Part shown: positions 35,489 to 43,872 of the stretch, piece by piece
How positions within the stretch are numbered: position 1 is the first letter of the stretch
How the letters are laid out: every line of letters begins with the position of its first letter
Translations under genes and position numbers: made by a program
The notes under the pieces: generated by a model
Told to the model about the DNA's origin: nothing
Databases searched by the model: none
The model's input: only the letters and a program-made list of their open reading frames with translations
Assembly: GCA_964616545.1 (NCBI GenBank)
Contig: CAZTUA010000032.1
Coordinates: 37,061 to 101,060 of the forward strand
DNA: 64,000 bases
Direction: 5' to 3'
DNA from: JAQVEM01 sp964616545
GTDB taxonomy: Bacteria; Actinomycetota; Humimicrobiia; Humimicrobiales; Humimicrobiaceae

Positions 35489-36088
35489 TTATTTACCCTT
35501 TTCCATAAGTGCTGCCATATCAATATTCATAAATATTAAAAAAGTATTATTATCTGTCCCGGCCAGTATTAATGTATGCAATTCATTTTCACCTGAAGCA
35601 ACCACTATAACGGGCTGTTTTCCATCAGCAGCCTGTCCCTGATCCTCTATTTTATGGATGTCCCATTTTCCACCGATCGAATCAAAAAAATCCAGGACTT
35701 CGGTTTTGTCATCTGCAGTTGAATAAACAGTTGCGACTATCTCCTGATTTATTACATTTTCTTTTATATCCGGCGGCAGCTCATCCAGCACTCTCATATC
35801 CTTTTCAGATAATGCAACCCCGTATCTGCTTCCCAGCTCTATTATACTGTTGATATCACCAGTGGCCTGGAATAGAGCTACAGAGTCAGTATACACAAGC
35901 TCGCCCTCTACAAAGCTTTCATCAATATTTTCACCTGCTTTTACCTGAATTCCGGTAATTCTTTCAACTGCTGAAAATAACGGGCATGCACAGCCGCTTA
36001 TTGTAACTACTGCTGCCAGTAAAAATACCGCAGTCAGGAGTACTTTTAATACCAGAAAAATTGTATTATTCTTTATTTTAGACTTCAT
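35489..36088 (-). CDS. Uncharacterised lipoprotein
   Basis: A 199-residue protein. Signal helix (about 9-31) with lipobox ISGC followed by ACP, so C33 is the probable lipidated Cys. The mature part is soluble and mixed alpha/beta, with a C-terminal strand-rich half (PVIVVASGENELHTLILAGTDN). I recognise no family. It is the first gene of the small-protein group on this strand and starts 66 bases beyond the alr stop. Confidence 0.68.
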   Translation of the reverse strand: MKSKIKNNTIFLVLKVLLTAVFLLAAVVTISGCACPLFSAVERITGIQVKAGENIDESFVEGELVYTDSVALFQATGDINSIIELGSRYGVALSEKDMRVLDELPPDIKENVINQEIVATVYSTADDKTEVLDFFDSIGGKWDIHKIEDQGQAADGKQPVIVVASGENELHTLILAGTDNNTFLIFMNIDMAALMEKGK

Positions 36089-36153
36089 TGCATTTCCTTT
36101 GATTATATATTTATATAAAAAATTTTACCGTATTTGTTATCCTGCCTTTTCTT

Positions 36154-37332
36154 TTATTTTATATATATTCTCGGAACTCTGTTTTTTAGCATGCACACCG
36201 CTTCATAATTAATGGTACCAATTAATTCTGCTATATCTTCTGCAGCAATTCTGTTTTTACCCGATTTCCCTATTAATATTACCTCATCTCCAACTTTGAC
36301 AATACCATCTGTGACAATATCTGTAATATCTATCATAAACTGGTCCATTGTAATATTTCCAACTGCAGGAGCATATATTCCGTTTATTAAAACACTCGCT
36401 TTATTGGACAATAACCTGGAGTACCCATCGGCATAACCTACAGGAACAGTTGCAATTATACTGTCCCTTCCGGTTATAAAGGTGCCGCAATAAGAAATGG
36501 GACAGCCTTTCGGGACATTCTTTATAAAAGATATTTTTGTTTTGAGACAGAGCAGGGGCCTCAAATCAGATACAGCCCTGCATGCTACTGAATCAAGCCA
36601 TCCAGCATAATCTATATCATAGGGATTAAGTCCGTACAGGGAGACTCCTATTCTAACCATATCAAGATGCATATTTTTATATCTAAAAAATGCAGCACTA
36701 TTGGCACAATGAAAGCACTCGGCCTGTATTTTATAATCTTTTATCTTTCTGACAGTTTTATCGAACCTGTCCCACTGTAATTGCGTATATGGGTCATTTT
36801 TAATGCTGGCACAGGCAAAATGTGTTGAAATACCTCTAATCTTTAAATATGGAAGTCCCGCAATCTTTAAAATCTCCCCGGGGGCTTCAATATAATTTAT
36901 CCCCACCCTGTTCATTCCGGTATCCACATTAATGTTAACTTCTGTTTTCCTGTTAATTCTGCTGCATTCTTCTGAAATAAACCTGGCGGATTCATATGAG
37001 TTTATACCCAGAATGAGATCATTTTTTATAGCTTCTGCCGCTGCTTCCGGCGAGCTTTCACCCAGGACATAGATTGGCACAGTAATTCCGGATTTTCTTA
37101 ATTCTGTCCCCTCCTCGACAAGCGCCACTCCCAGTGAGTCTGCTCCGTTTTTTACCGCCTCTTTTGAAATCTCCTCCGCGCCGTGTCCATAGGCATCGGC
37201 CTTAACTACAGCCATTATCTTTACATTTTCTGAAGCTGCATATGATTTAATTATTTTAAGATTATGGTTCAGATTATTTAGATTTATTTCAGTCCAGGCA
37301 AACCTTCTGTCAATTATGGATTTCTGGTTCAT
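36154..37332 (-). CDS. alr: Alanine racemase
   Basis: PLP enzyme that interconverts L- and D-alanine for peptidoglycan. The 392 residues have the PLP lysine K44 in VVKADAYGHG and the second catalytic base Tyr281 in SYCGTF, followed by ATVPVGYADGYSRLLSN and the MDQFMIDIT motif near the C-terminus. These complete motifs separate it from the second PLP racemase at 46122. It is downstream of a CBS-pair gene and nnrDE, in the order often seen in actinobacteria (glmS-acpS-nnr-alr). Confidence 0.95.
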   Translation of the reverse strand: MNQKSIIDRRFAWTEINLNNLNHNLKIIKSYAASENVKIMAVVKADAYGHGAEEISKEAVKNGADSLGVALVEEGTELRKSGITVPIYVLGESSPEAAAEAIKNDLILGINSYESARFISEECSRINRKTEVNINVDTGMNRVGINYIEAPGEILKIAGLPYLKIRGISTHFACASIKNDPYTQLQWDRFDKTVRKIKDYKIQAECFHCANSAAFFRYKNMHLDMVRIGVSLYGLNPYDIDYAGWLDSVACRAVSDLRPLLCLKTKISFIKNVPKGCPISYCGTFITGRDSIIATVPVGYADGYSRLLSNKASVLINGIYAPAVGNITMDQFMIDITDIVTDGIVKVGDEVILIGKSGKNRIAAEDIAELIGTINYEAVCMLKNRVPRIYIK

Positions 37333-37360
37333 ATTATTCTCATAATAGATAAATTAATTT

Positions 37361-37816
37361 TTAAACCATTGATTTTACAATATCTGCTCTGGTAATTATT
37401 CCCGCCAGTTCTCCCTTATCATCCAGGACAGGAACTCTGTTAATATTATATTTAATCATTATATTTGCAACTTCACTGACAGGCGTATCTTTATTTACCG
37501 TCCGCACTTCAGTGGTCATAATATCTTCCACTTTCGTCCCCAGATATTTTTTAAGATTTCTCTTGAATTTATTCAGGCTTTCAAGATATATAATACTATC
37601 AAACAGCTTAAAATATCGCGGGAAATGAAGGTCTGAATCTTTTACAAGCAGGTCGCCTTCAGTTGCAATTCCTGCAAGTTTTCCGTCATCATCCACCACC
37701 GGGACCCCGCTTATTTTATTTTTTACAAGCAGTTTAGAAAGTTTTTCCACCGATTTATTTTTATTTATCGTGATAACCTTCTTTACCATAATATCTCTTG
37801 CTAAAAGCTCCGGCAT
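37361..37816 (-). CDS. Two-CBS-domain protein
   Basis: A 151-residue stand-alone CBS pair. CBS1 (about 5-60, ending GVPVVDDDGKLAGIATEGDLL) and CBS2 (about 95-150, NRVPVLDDKGELAGIITRADIV) are separated by a helical linker. CBS pairs bind adenosine nucleotides or SAM and signal energy state to partners. Without an enzymatic domain it is likely to be a regulatory subunit, partner unknown. It sits between nnrDE and alr, 54 bases after the former. Confidence 0.88.
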   Translation of the reverse strand: MPELLARDIMVKKVITINKNKSVEKLSKLLVKNKISGVPVVDDDGKLAGIATEGDLLVKDSDLHFPRYFKLFDSIIYLESLNKFKRNLKKYLGTKVEDIMTTEVRTVNKDTPVSEVANIMIKYNINRVPVLDDKGELAGIITRADIVKSMV

Positions 37817-37870
37817 TTTTGCTCCATTCTTTAGTATTTATATTTTTTATTTTTAAAAAATAAAATATTT

Positions 37871-39475
37871 TTAATATTTTATTTTCTCTATTTTCAGAAA
37901 AACTTTTTTTATTCCCTCCAGAAGGTCTGTTGCTATAAGTGACGTTCTGCTGGTTTCTTTTACCATAATATCCGCTGCCAGACCGTGAATATAGGCACCG
38001 CATACGGCACTTTCCATCAGTCCCATTCCCTGGCACAGCAATGAACCGATAATGCCCGTCAGTATATCACCCGTGCCTGCCGTTGCCAGCCCCCAGTTCC
38101 CCGTGGGATTAATAAAAGTTCTATCATTATAATCCGAAATTATGGTCCTTGCGCCTTTGAGCACAGATGTTAATTTATATTTTTCTGCAGCTTCCTGATT
38201 TATACTGATTCTATCTTCTAACGGGATTACCCCCCTGCCCATTATTAACGACATCTCTCCTGCATGAGGAGTTATTATGACATTTTCAAGATTAAAATTT
38301 TCCATACTATCAGTATTACCGTCACAGTAAAGAGCATAAAGGCCATCAGCATCAAGCACCACAGGTTTATCTATGCTTTTCAATATTTCCCTTACCAGCT
38401 GTATTGTACTTTCGTCTCTTGAAAGCCCCGGGCCTATCGCCAGCGCACTGAATCTATCACTTAATTCCAGTATTTCACTTAAACTATTTGCATGCAAAGA
38501 TAGATTTTCCGTCTGCCCGACAGGGTATGTAATGACTTCAGTAAGTCTTCCTTCAAAAATTTCATTTAACTCACGCGGGCACACAAGAGTTACCACTCCG
38601 GCTCCGGCTCTTAAAGCACTCATACAAGTCATTGAAGCTGCACCCGTAAACCCGGCAGAACCAGCTATTACCAGTAAGTTTCCAACTCTATACTTATAAG
38701 TCCAGGGCTCCTTTACGGGTATATTTTCGGCCACCCATTGAAGGTCAGGTTCAAAAATATGCTCATAGCCCTCGAAATATTTCCCGGGAATGCCTATATC
38801 AATAATTAGAACTTCGCCCACAAAATCTGCACCCGGATAGTTTACAAGTCCTATTTTTTTACAGCCAAAAGTTATGGTTTTATCCGCCTTTACTGCTACG
38901 CCAAGAATTTTCCCATCATCAGAATCAATGCCGGAAGGTATATCTACTGAATATATTTTCAGGCTTTTATTTTTTACCCGGACTGTGTTTATAATTTCAA
39001 TCACTTTCTTTGAAGGTCCGTATACATCCTTGCCGTGAAGACCCGTTCCGAATATAGCGTCCACAACAAAATCAGCTTTCCTTAATTCTTTGTGGAAAAA
39101 AAGGGCTGTTTTATAGTCTTCCGATCCCAGATAATAAATATTATCTTTTCTGTTTTTTTCAAGCTTCTTAAAATAATACAGACTGTCTGAACTAAATTTT
39201 TTTACAGGAGATGCATGAAAGACTGTTATGTCCATTCCATAATCAAGTAAATCACCGGCAGCCACAAATCCATCTCCGCCGTTGTTTCCGCTTCCGCAGA
39301 TAACAACACCCCTTGCAGCCCTTTTAAGCTCCATACCCTCAAAATCAGTTATGACCGTCCTTGATACACCGCTGCCTGCATTTTTCATGAGCAATCTGGA
39401 ATCTATCCCGTCACTTATTGCTTTTTTATCAATTTCGGCTATTCTGCTTCCTTTTAGTATTCTTTTTAATTCCAT
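37871..39475 (-). CDS. nnr: Bifunctional NAD(P)H-hydrate epimerase / ADP-dependent NAD(P)H-hydrate dehydratase
   Basis: Repairs the damaged cofactor NAD(P)HX. The 534-residue fusion has an N-terminal epimerase domain (YjeF_N, about 1-220, GNNGGDGF at 63-70, DIPSGIDSD) and a C-terminal ribokinase-fold dehydratase domain (about 230-534) with VVLDADGLYAL, ITPHAGEMSLIMGR, KGARTII and GTGDILTG at 467-474. Both active regions look intact. The fused form is standard in bacteria. It follows acpS by 68 bases, in line with the cell-wall cluster order. Confidence 0.94.
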   Translation of the reverse strand: MELKRILKGSRIAEIDKKAISDGIDSRLLMKNAGSGVSRTVITDFEGMELKRAARGVVICGSGNNGGDGFVAAGDLLDYGMDITVFHASPVKKFSSDSLYYFKKLEKNRKDNIYYLGSEDYKTALFFHKELRKADFVVDAIFGTGLHGKDVYGPSKKVIEIINTVRVKNKSLKIYSVDIPSGIDSDDGKILGVAVKADKTITFGCKKIGLVNYPGADFVGEVLIIDIGIPGKYFEGYEHIFEPDLQWVAENIPVKEPWTYKYRVGNLLVIAGSAGFTGAASMTCMSALRAGAGVVTLVCPRELNEIFEGRLTEVITYPVGQTENLSLHANSLSEILELSDRFSALAIGPGLSRDESTIQLVREILKSIDKPVVLDADGLYALYCDGNTDSMENFNLENVIITPHAGEMSLIMGRGVIPLEDRISINQEAAEKYKLTSVLKGARTIISDYNDRTFINPTGNWGLATAGTGDILTGIIGSLLCQGMGLMESAVCGAYIHGLAADIMVKETSRTSLIATDLLEGIKKVFLKIEKIKY

Positions 39476-39543
39476 TCTTTTAGGTTATTCAGTTTAAATT
39501 TATATATTTTTAAAACTATAATTCTCTGACTATAAATTATAAA

Positions 39544-39924
39544 CTATATTATTGCTACAGCATAGGCAACTGCGAAATTATCCGTAGCCGATACCGATAC
39601 TTTTATTTCTTTAATTTTAAGCTTTTTGCTAAACTCCTCTGTTTTCCCATATAGCTTTATAAAAGGAGCACCGGTATTCATATTTGACAGTTCTATCTCT
39701 TTTAAGGATATATTTTTACTGACTCCTTCAGCCAGCGATTTAGCAACTGCTTCCTTTGCCGCAAAACGGGCCGCGAAACTCTGGAATCTAACTATATTTT
39801 TACTGTTGCAATAATTTATTTCATTTTCCGTATAAACCCTTTTTAGAAAACCGGAATTATTTTTTATTGCAGATTTTATTCTTTCAACTTCAATTATATC
39901 AGTACCAATACCATATATCTCCAT
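39544..39924 (-). CDS. acpS: Holo-[acyl-carrier-protein] synthase
   Basis: Transfers 4'-phosphopantetheine from CoA to acyl carrier protein. The 126-residue protein has the two Mg2+-binding motifs of the AcpS family: GIGTDIIEVERI with D9 and AKEAVAKSL with E58, and standard length. It starts six bases after the glmS stop, so it is coupled to glmS. This pairing with glmS and nnr recurs in actinobacterial genomes. Confidence 0.95.
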   Translation of the reverse strand: MEIYGIGTDIIEVERIKSAIKNNSGFLKRVYTENEINYCNSKNIVRFQSFAARFAAKEAVAKSLAEGVSKNISLKEIELSNMNTGAPFIKLYGKTEEFSKKLKIKEIKVSVSATDNFAVAYAVAII

Positions 39925-39930
39925 GAATAT

Positions 39931-41784
39931 TTACTCCACAGTAACACTTTTTGCAAGATTCCTCGGCTGGTCGACATTTCTGTTCAGATTTTTTGCTATA
40001 TAATATGAATACAGCTGGATGGGAATAATATTTAAAATAGCATAAAGCTCTTCAAGAGTTCCGGGAACGCTGAAGACATAATCTGCATATTTTTTAGTAT
40101 TTTTATCTTCCCTGCTTATTATGGAGAAAATAGTAGCCTTTCTTGTCTTTACTTCCTGTATATTGCTTAATATCTTTTCATATACAGAGTCGCGGGGCAT
40201 TATTCCCACCACTACCGTTTTTTCATCGGTTAGCGCTATCGGGCCATGCTTCATTTCTCCTGCCGGATAACCTTCTGCATGAATATATGAAATTTCCTTT
40301 AGCTTCAGCGCACCTTCAAGTGCAGCAGGAAGCCCGAAAATTCTTCCCAGAAATAAAAAGCAGGTGTACTTATATGTATGGTCCGCAATTATTTTTATTT
40401 TACCTGCATCGTTCAGTATGTCCTGTATTTTTTCCGGTATGGCTTCCAGTTCATTAACTACTTTTTGAAATTCGTTTTTTCTTATATTGCCCTTTCCTCT
40501 GGCAAGATACAGACCTATAAGATACATTATTATAATTTGAGCGGTAAAAGTTTTCGTGGCGCAGACTCCTATTTCAGGACCTGCATGTGTATATATCACT
40601 GAATCAGCTTCCCTTGAAACTGTACTCCCCACAACATTTGTAATTGCTGCCAGCCTTGCTCCTTTTGATTTTGCCTCCCTTATTGCAGCAAGAGTATCTA
40701 CTGTCTCTCCAGACTGTGTTATTGCAATAAATAAACAATCTTTTCCAACAAGCGGGTTCCGGTATCTGTACTCCGAAGAAAAATCTACTTCAACAGGAAT
40801 TCCTGCCCATCTTTCTATAACCTGTTTTCCTATTAATGCAGCATGGTAAGACGTCCCGCACGCGATTATTTGAACTTTTTTTAATTTTTTAATCCGCTCT
40901 GGCGAGAGGCCCAGCTCATCAAAATGCAGCTTTCCGTTTGTCAGCCTGCCCCTCATTGTTTCTCTGACGCCGTAAGGCTGTTCAAATATTTCTTTAAGCA
41001 TAAAATCTTCATAACCGCTTTTTTCAGCATTTACAGCATCCCAGCCGACTTTAAAAGGTTCTCTTTCAATCAGCTCCCCTTCTGCACTGTAAATTTCTAT
41101 TTTATCTTTTGTGAGCCTTACAGTTTCGTAATCATTTATCACTATGAAATTACGGGTATGTTCCAGAACCGCCGGTATATCCGAAGCAAAAAAATTACCT
41201 TCTTCTGATACTCCCACAATTAAGGGGCTGAATACTCTGGCTCCTATAAGTTCACCGGGATTATAACCGGAAATCGCTACAATAGCTCCTGAACCCTTTA
41301 TTTTTTTTATCGCTTTCTGCATTGCCTTAAGCAGGTCGCCCTTATTATATTTTTCCAGCAGATGCGGCAGTACTTCTGTATCGGTTCCAGAAACAAATTT
41401 ATGTCCTTCCTTCACGAGTTCTTCTTTTAGTTCCGCGTAATTTTCTATTATGCCGTTATGTACGACAGCAATTCTCCCTTTATCGGCTGTATGGGGATGG
41501 GCATTTACTTTCGTCGGTTCACCATGTGTTGCCCACCTTGTATGTCCTATACCGCAGTTACCGTCTTTTTTTAAATTATCTGCTTCTTTTCTGAGTATAT
41601 TTATTTTCCCTGCTTCTTTTACAACGCATATTTTCTGGTTTTCTAAAGACCCGGTTTCGCCTGTATCTGAAATTAGAATAGCAATACCCGCAGAATCATA
41701 GCCTCTGTACTCTAGCCTTTTGAGCCCGTTTATCAGAATACTTTTGCATTTTTTGCTTCCTGTGTATGCAATAATTCCACACAT
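39931..41784 (-). CDS. glmS: Glutamine--fructose-6-phosphate aminotransferase (isomerizing)
   Basis: Makes glucosamine 6-phosphate from fructose 6-phosphate and glutamine, the first step to UDP-GlcNAc. The 617 residues include the N-terminal glutaminase with nucleophile Cys2 (MCGIIAYTG), YDSAGIAI and GHTRWATHG, two SIS sugar-isomerase domains (SQSGETVDT, CGTSYHA), and the diagnostic C-terminus PRNLAKSVTVE. I looked for the glmS ribozyme in the 160-base leader and saw none. It is divergent from nagB, which runs the opposite reaction, so shared control of the two is plausible. Confidence 0.97.
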   Translation of the reverse strand: MCGIIAYTGSKKCKSILINGLKRLEYRGYDSAGIAILISDTGETGSLENQKICVVKEAGKINILRKEADNLKKDGNCGIGHTRWATHGEPTKVNAHPHTADKGRIAVVHNGIIENYAELKEELVKEGHKFVSGTDTEVLPHLLEKYNKGDLLKAMQKAIKKIKGSGAIVAISGYNPGELIGARVFSPLIVGVSEEGNFFASDIPAVLEHTRNFIVINDYETVRLTKDKIEIYSAEGELIEREPFKVGWDAVNAEKSGYEDFMLKEIFEQPYGVRETMRGRLTNGKLHFDELGLSPERIKKLKKVQIIACGTSYHAALIGKQVIERWAGIPVEVDFSSEYRYRNPLVGKDCLFIAITQSGETVDTLAAIREAKSKGARLAAITNVVGSTVSREADSVIYTHAGPEIGVCATKTFTAQIIIMYLIGLYLARGKGNIRKNEFQKVVNELEAIPEKIQDILNDAGKIKIIADHTYKYTCFLFLGRIFGLPAALEGALKLKEISYIHAEGYPAGEMKHGPIALTDEKTVVVGIMPRDSVYEKILSNIQEVKTRKATIFSIISREDKNTKKYADYVFSVPGTLEELYAILNIIPIQLYSYYIAKNLNRNVDQPRNLAKSVTVE

Positions 41785-42005
41785 TAATATACCCCCGGTT
41801 ATTTATTTTTCTCTGCCAGACGTGGTTTTTCTAATTATAGATTCAATAATCTAAAAATCATATATATAATCATATAAGCAACATTGAAATATTATAACAG
41901 AAGCTTTATAAAAAGGTGAAAATAAAGAATTTAATAAGCCGGTTTGCTGTACAAAATTTTAAAAAGCAGTGATAATAGTCAAAAATATTTTTTTATTAAA
42001 TTTTT

Positions 42006-42013
42006 AAAGGAGG
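42006..42013 (+). promoter_or_regulatory. Ribosome-binding site that places the nagB start at an ATA codon
   Basis: AAAGGAGG followed by five bases (CACCC) and then ATA at 42019. No ATG, GTG or TTG lies at a usable distance in the nagB frame. The nearest in-frame upstream start, TTG at 41944, has no Shine-Dalgarno site and would place this site within the coding sequence. Confidence 0.7.
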
Positions 42014-42018
42014 CACCC

Positions 42019-42783
42019 ATAGATATTATAATAAAAGACAGTTATGAGCAAATGAGCAGGTTTGCTGCAGAGATTATAGCAAATCAGATAAAGTTAAAAC
42101 CCTCTTCTGTCCTCGGACTTGCAACCGGGAGTACGCCCCTGGGGACTTACAGGGAGCTTATTAAAATGCACAGAGAGGGCCTGGATTTTTCCCGGGTAAA
42201 AACTTTTAACCTTGACGAGTACCTTGGAATAGGAATAGAAACTGATAAACCCTATGCTATCGACCAGAGTTACGCAAGGTTCATGCATGAAGAGCTTTTC
42301 AAACATATAAATATAAAAAAAGAAAACATACATATACCTGACGGCCTTTCAGAAGAACCTGAAAGATTCTGCCAGTCGTACGAGGACATGATAAAAAAGG
42401 CCGGAGGGATAGACCTGCAGCTTCTTGGAATAGGCAGAAACGGGCACTGGGCATTCAATGAGCCCGGATCTTCTTTATCTTCCAGGACAAGGGTCATACC
42501 GCTTACGGAGCAAACCTTAAATGATAATTATGAAAGTTTTTATAAGAAGGCAAAAATAAAAAGAGAAGATATGCCGCACTCTGCAATAACCATGGGCATG
42601 GCAACCATTCTTGAAGCAAGGCAATTACTTATGCTTGCCTGCGGTAAGAATAAATCAAAAGCTATCGCGGAAGCGCTGCAGGGTCCTGTAACGCCTCAGG
42701 TTCCCGCATCGGCGATACAGATTTTCAAAGGGAAGGCCACCGTTGTGCTTGATAAAGATGCTGCTTCCGGGCTGGCCGTGTAA
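42019..42783 (+). CDS. nagB: Glucosamine-6-phosphate deaminase, apparent ATA start codon
   Basis: Converts glucosamine 6-phosphate to fructose 6-phosphate and ammonia. Motifs are LGLATGSTPLGTY, TFNLDEYLGI and LLGIGRNGHWAFNEPG (usually GHIGFNEPG). Starting at ATA (42019) gives 254 residues. The 30 residues before VLGLATG equal the number I recall for Bacillus NagB after its Met, so ATA sits exactly where ATG is expected, with a perfect ribosome-binding site. A frame extension to TTG at 41944 would add 25 unrelated residues. Either ATA is used as a start or the base is a mutation or sequencing error. A small dyad TAGATT/AATCTA (41838-41853) lies between it and divergent glmS. Confidence 0.88.
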   Translation: MDIIIKDSYEQMSRFAAEIIANQIKLKPSSVLGLATGSTPLGTYRELIKMHREGLDFSRVKTFNLDEYLGIGIETDKPYAIDQSYARFMHEELFKHINIKKENIHIPDGLSEEPERFCQSYEDMIKKAGGIDLQLLGIGRNGHWAFNEPGSSLSSRTRVIPLTEQTLNDNYESFYKKAKIKREDMPHSAITMGMATILEARQLLMLACGKNKSKAIAEALQGPVTPQVPASAIQIFKGKATVVLDKDAASGLAV

Positions 42784-42855
42784 TCCCGGTGTTGTACAGA
42801 ATTTTATAAAATAAAGATTATACCGGCAGATTAAAATAAACAGAGCTTATTATCT

Positions 42856-43755
42856 TTAAAAAATTTCTTCTTTTTCCTGTTTTGTATAGAAGAGTTTCAT
42901 GCACTCCTCTTCCGGAAGCGCGCTGCTGCTTTCAAGAAGATAGGATTCTGCATTTTCCCTGCCTGTTATTGCTTCTTTTTCAAGTGCAAGAAGCTTTTCG
43001 GGAATCTTTCTTTCCGAAAGCATTTTTTTTATTTTTTTAAAAATTTCAGTGCTGCCATAAAGAAATTTTCCCTCATATAAAATTTTTGATGCGACCATAA
43101 ATTTAAAATTATTAAAGCTTAGCTGAACCCTTACCTTCTGAATATCTTTTATAATGTAGTCTATCTCTTCCCGGTAAGATGGGCTTTTGATTAGATAATA
43201 TTTTTGCTGATAGATGGACCTGTCAAGGTCTTCTAAAATTTTCCGGGGCAGGTTTTCCGTTACCACTATAATATCAAGATCTGAACCTTTTACAATCTCA
43301 TTTATTGATGTCTCGGGCCTTGGTTCTGCATGAGCCATCCCATAAACTATATCACCGGCGATTATAAAACATGTACATCCGGATAAGATTTCCGGTTTTT
43401 CCTGTTCAGTAACTATTTTTTTTATTACCTCCCGGGCCAGTTCCAATTTTTGCCTGCTTATTTTTTTGATTTCCTGATAAATGGAGCTGGCTTTTCTCTT
43501 TATTTCTCCTGAATCTTTTTTTAGCCCGGCTACGGTATAGGTAAGAAATTCACGCTTGATTGAAGGTGAAAGTCTTGCATATCCTTTAATGCGACTGTCA
43601 AGCCTTAAAAATCTTTTACCGACTGTTTTTAAAATAATTTCATCTGATTTGTTGCAGATGCGCCATAGGGAAAGTTCGTCCATCCCGGATTGTTTACTCA
43701 TCTCTTTCCCGGTTAATGGCCCGGTCCTCTCTAAAAGTTTTATAATTTTATACAT
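42856..43755 (-). CDS. Winged-helix plus nucleotidyltransferase-fold protein
   Basis: A 299-residue protein. The N-terminal third looks like a helix-turn-helix (RTGPLTGKEMSKQSGMDELSL). The middle has a nucleotidyltransferase-like segment with GDIVYGMA and GSDLDIIVV (a DxD metal motif), then a long alpha/beta region with KVRVQLSFNNFKFMV. The usual GSxxxG glycine-serine motif is replaced or displaced, with about 17 residues inserted before SDLD. It could be a nucleotidyltransferase or antitoxin-like regulator. It lies downstream of glmM in the same direction. No close family is recognised and no clear ribosome-binding site is seen, so the exact start is uncertain. Confidence 0.6.
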   Translation of the reverse strand: MYKIIKLLERTGPLTGKEMSKQSGMDELSLWRICNKSDEIILKTVGKRFLRLDSRIKGYARLSPSIKREFLTYTVAGLKKDSGEIKRKASSIYQEIKKISRQKLELAREVIKKIVTEQEKPEILSGCTCFIIAGDIVYGMAHAEPRPETSINEIVKGSDLDIIVVTENLPRKILEDLDRSIYQQKYYLIKSPSYREEIDYIIKDIQKVRVQLSFNNFKFMVASKILYEGKFLYGSTEIFKKIKKMLSERKIPEKLLALEKEAITGRENAESYLLESSSALPEEECMKLFYTKQEKEEIF

Positions 43756-43872
43756 TTCAGATTTGAAACATACCGGTTCCTTTAAAATTTACAGCCGGCG
43801 TAATCTATTATTCTGATAATTTAATTCAGTTCATTTTTAACTGGCAGTTTGTACTATTTTTAAGGGAGGTTC

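Noticed and set aside
37761..38036. 91-codon ORF between nnr and the CBS gene on the minus strand
   Set aside because: It overlaps both genes in another frame, and its composition (MPGNGTDGKCRM...) is that of a shadow of the nnr C-terminus.
41785..41943. A glmS ribozyme in the glmS leader
   Set aside because: The leader is only about 160 bases to the divergent nagB region and lacks recognisable ribozyme core sequence.
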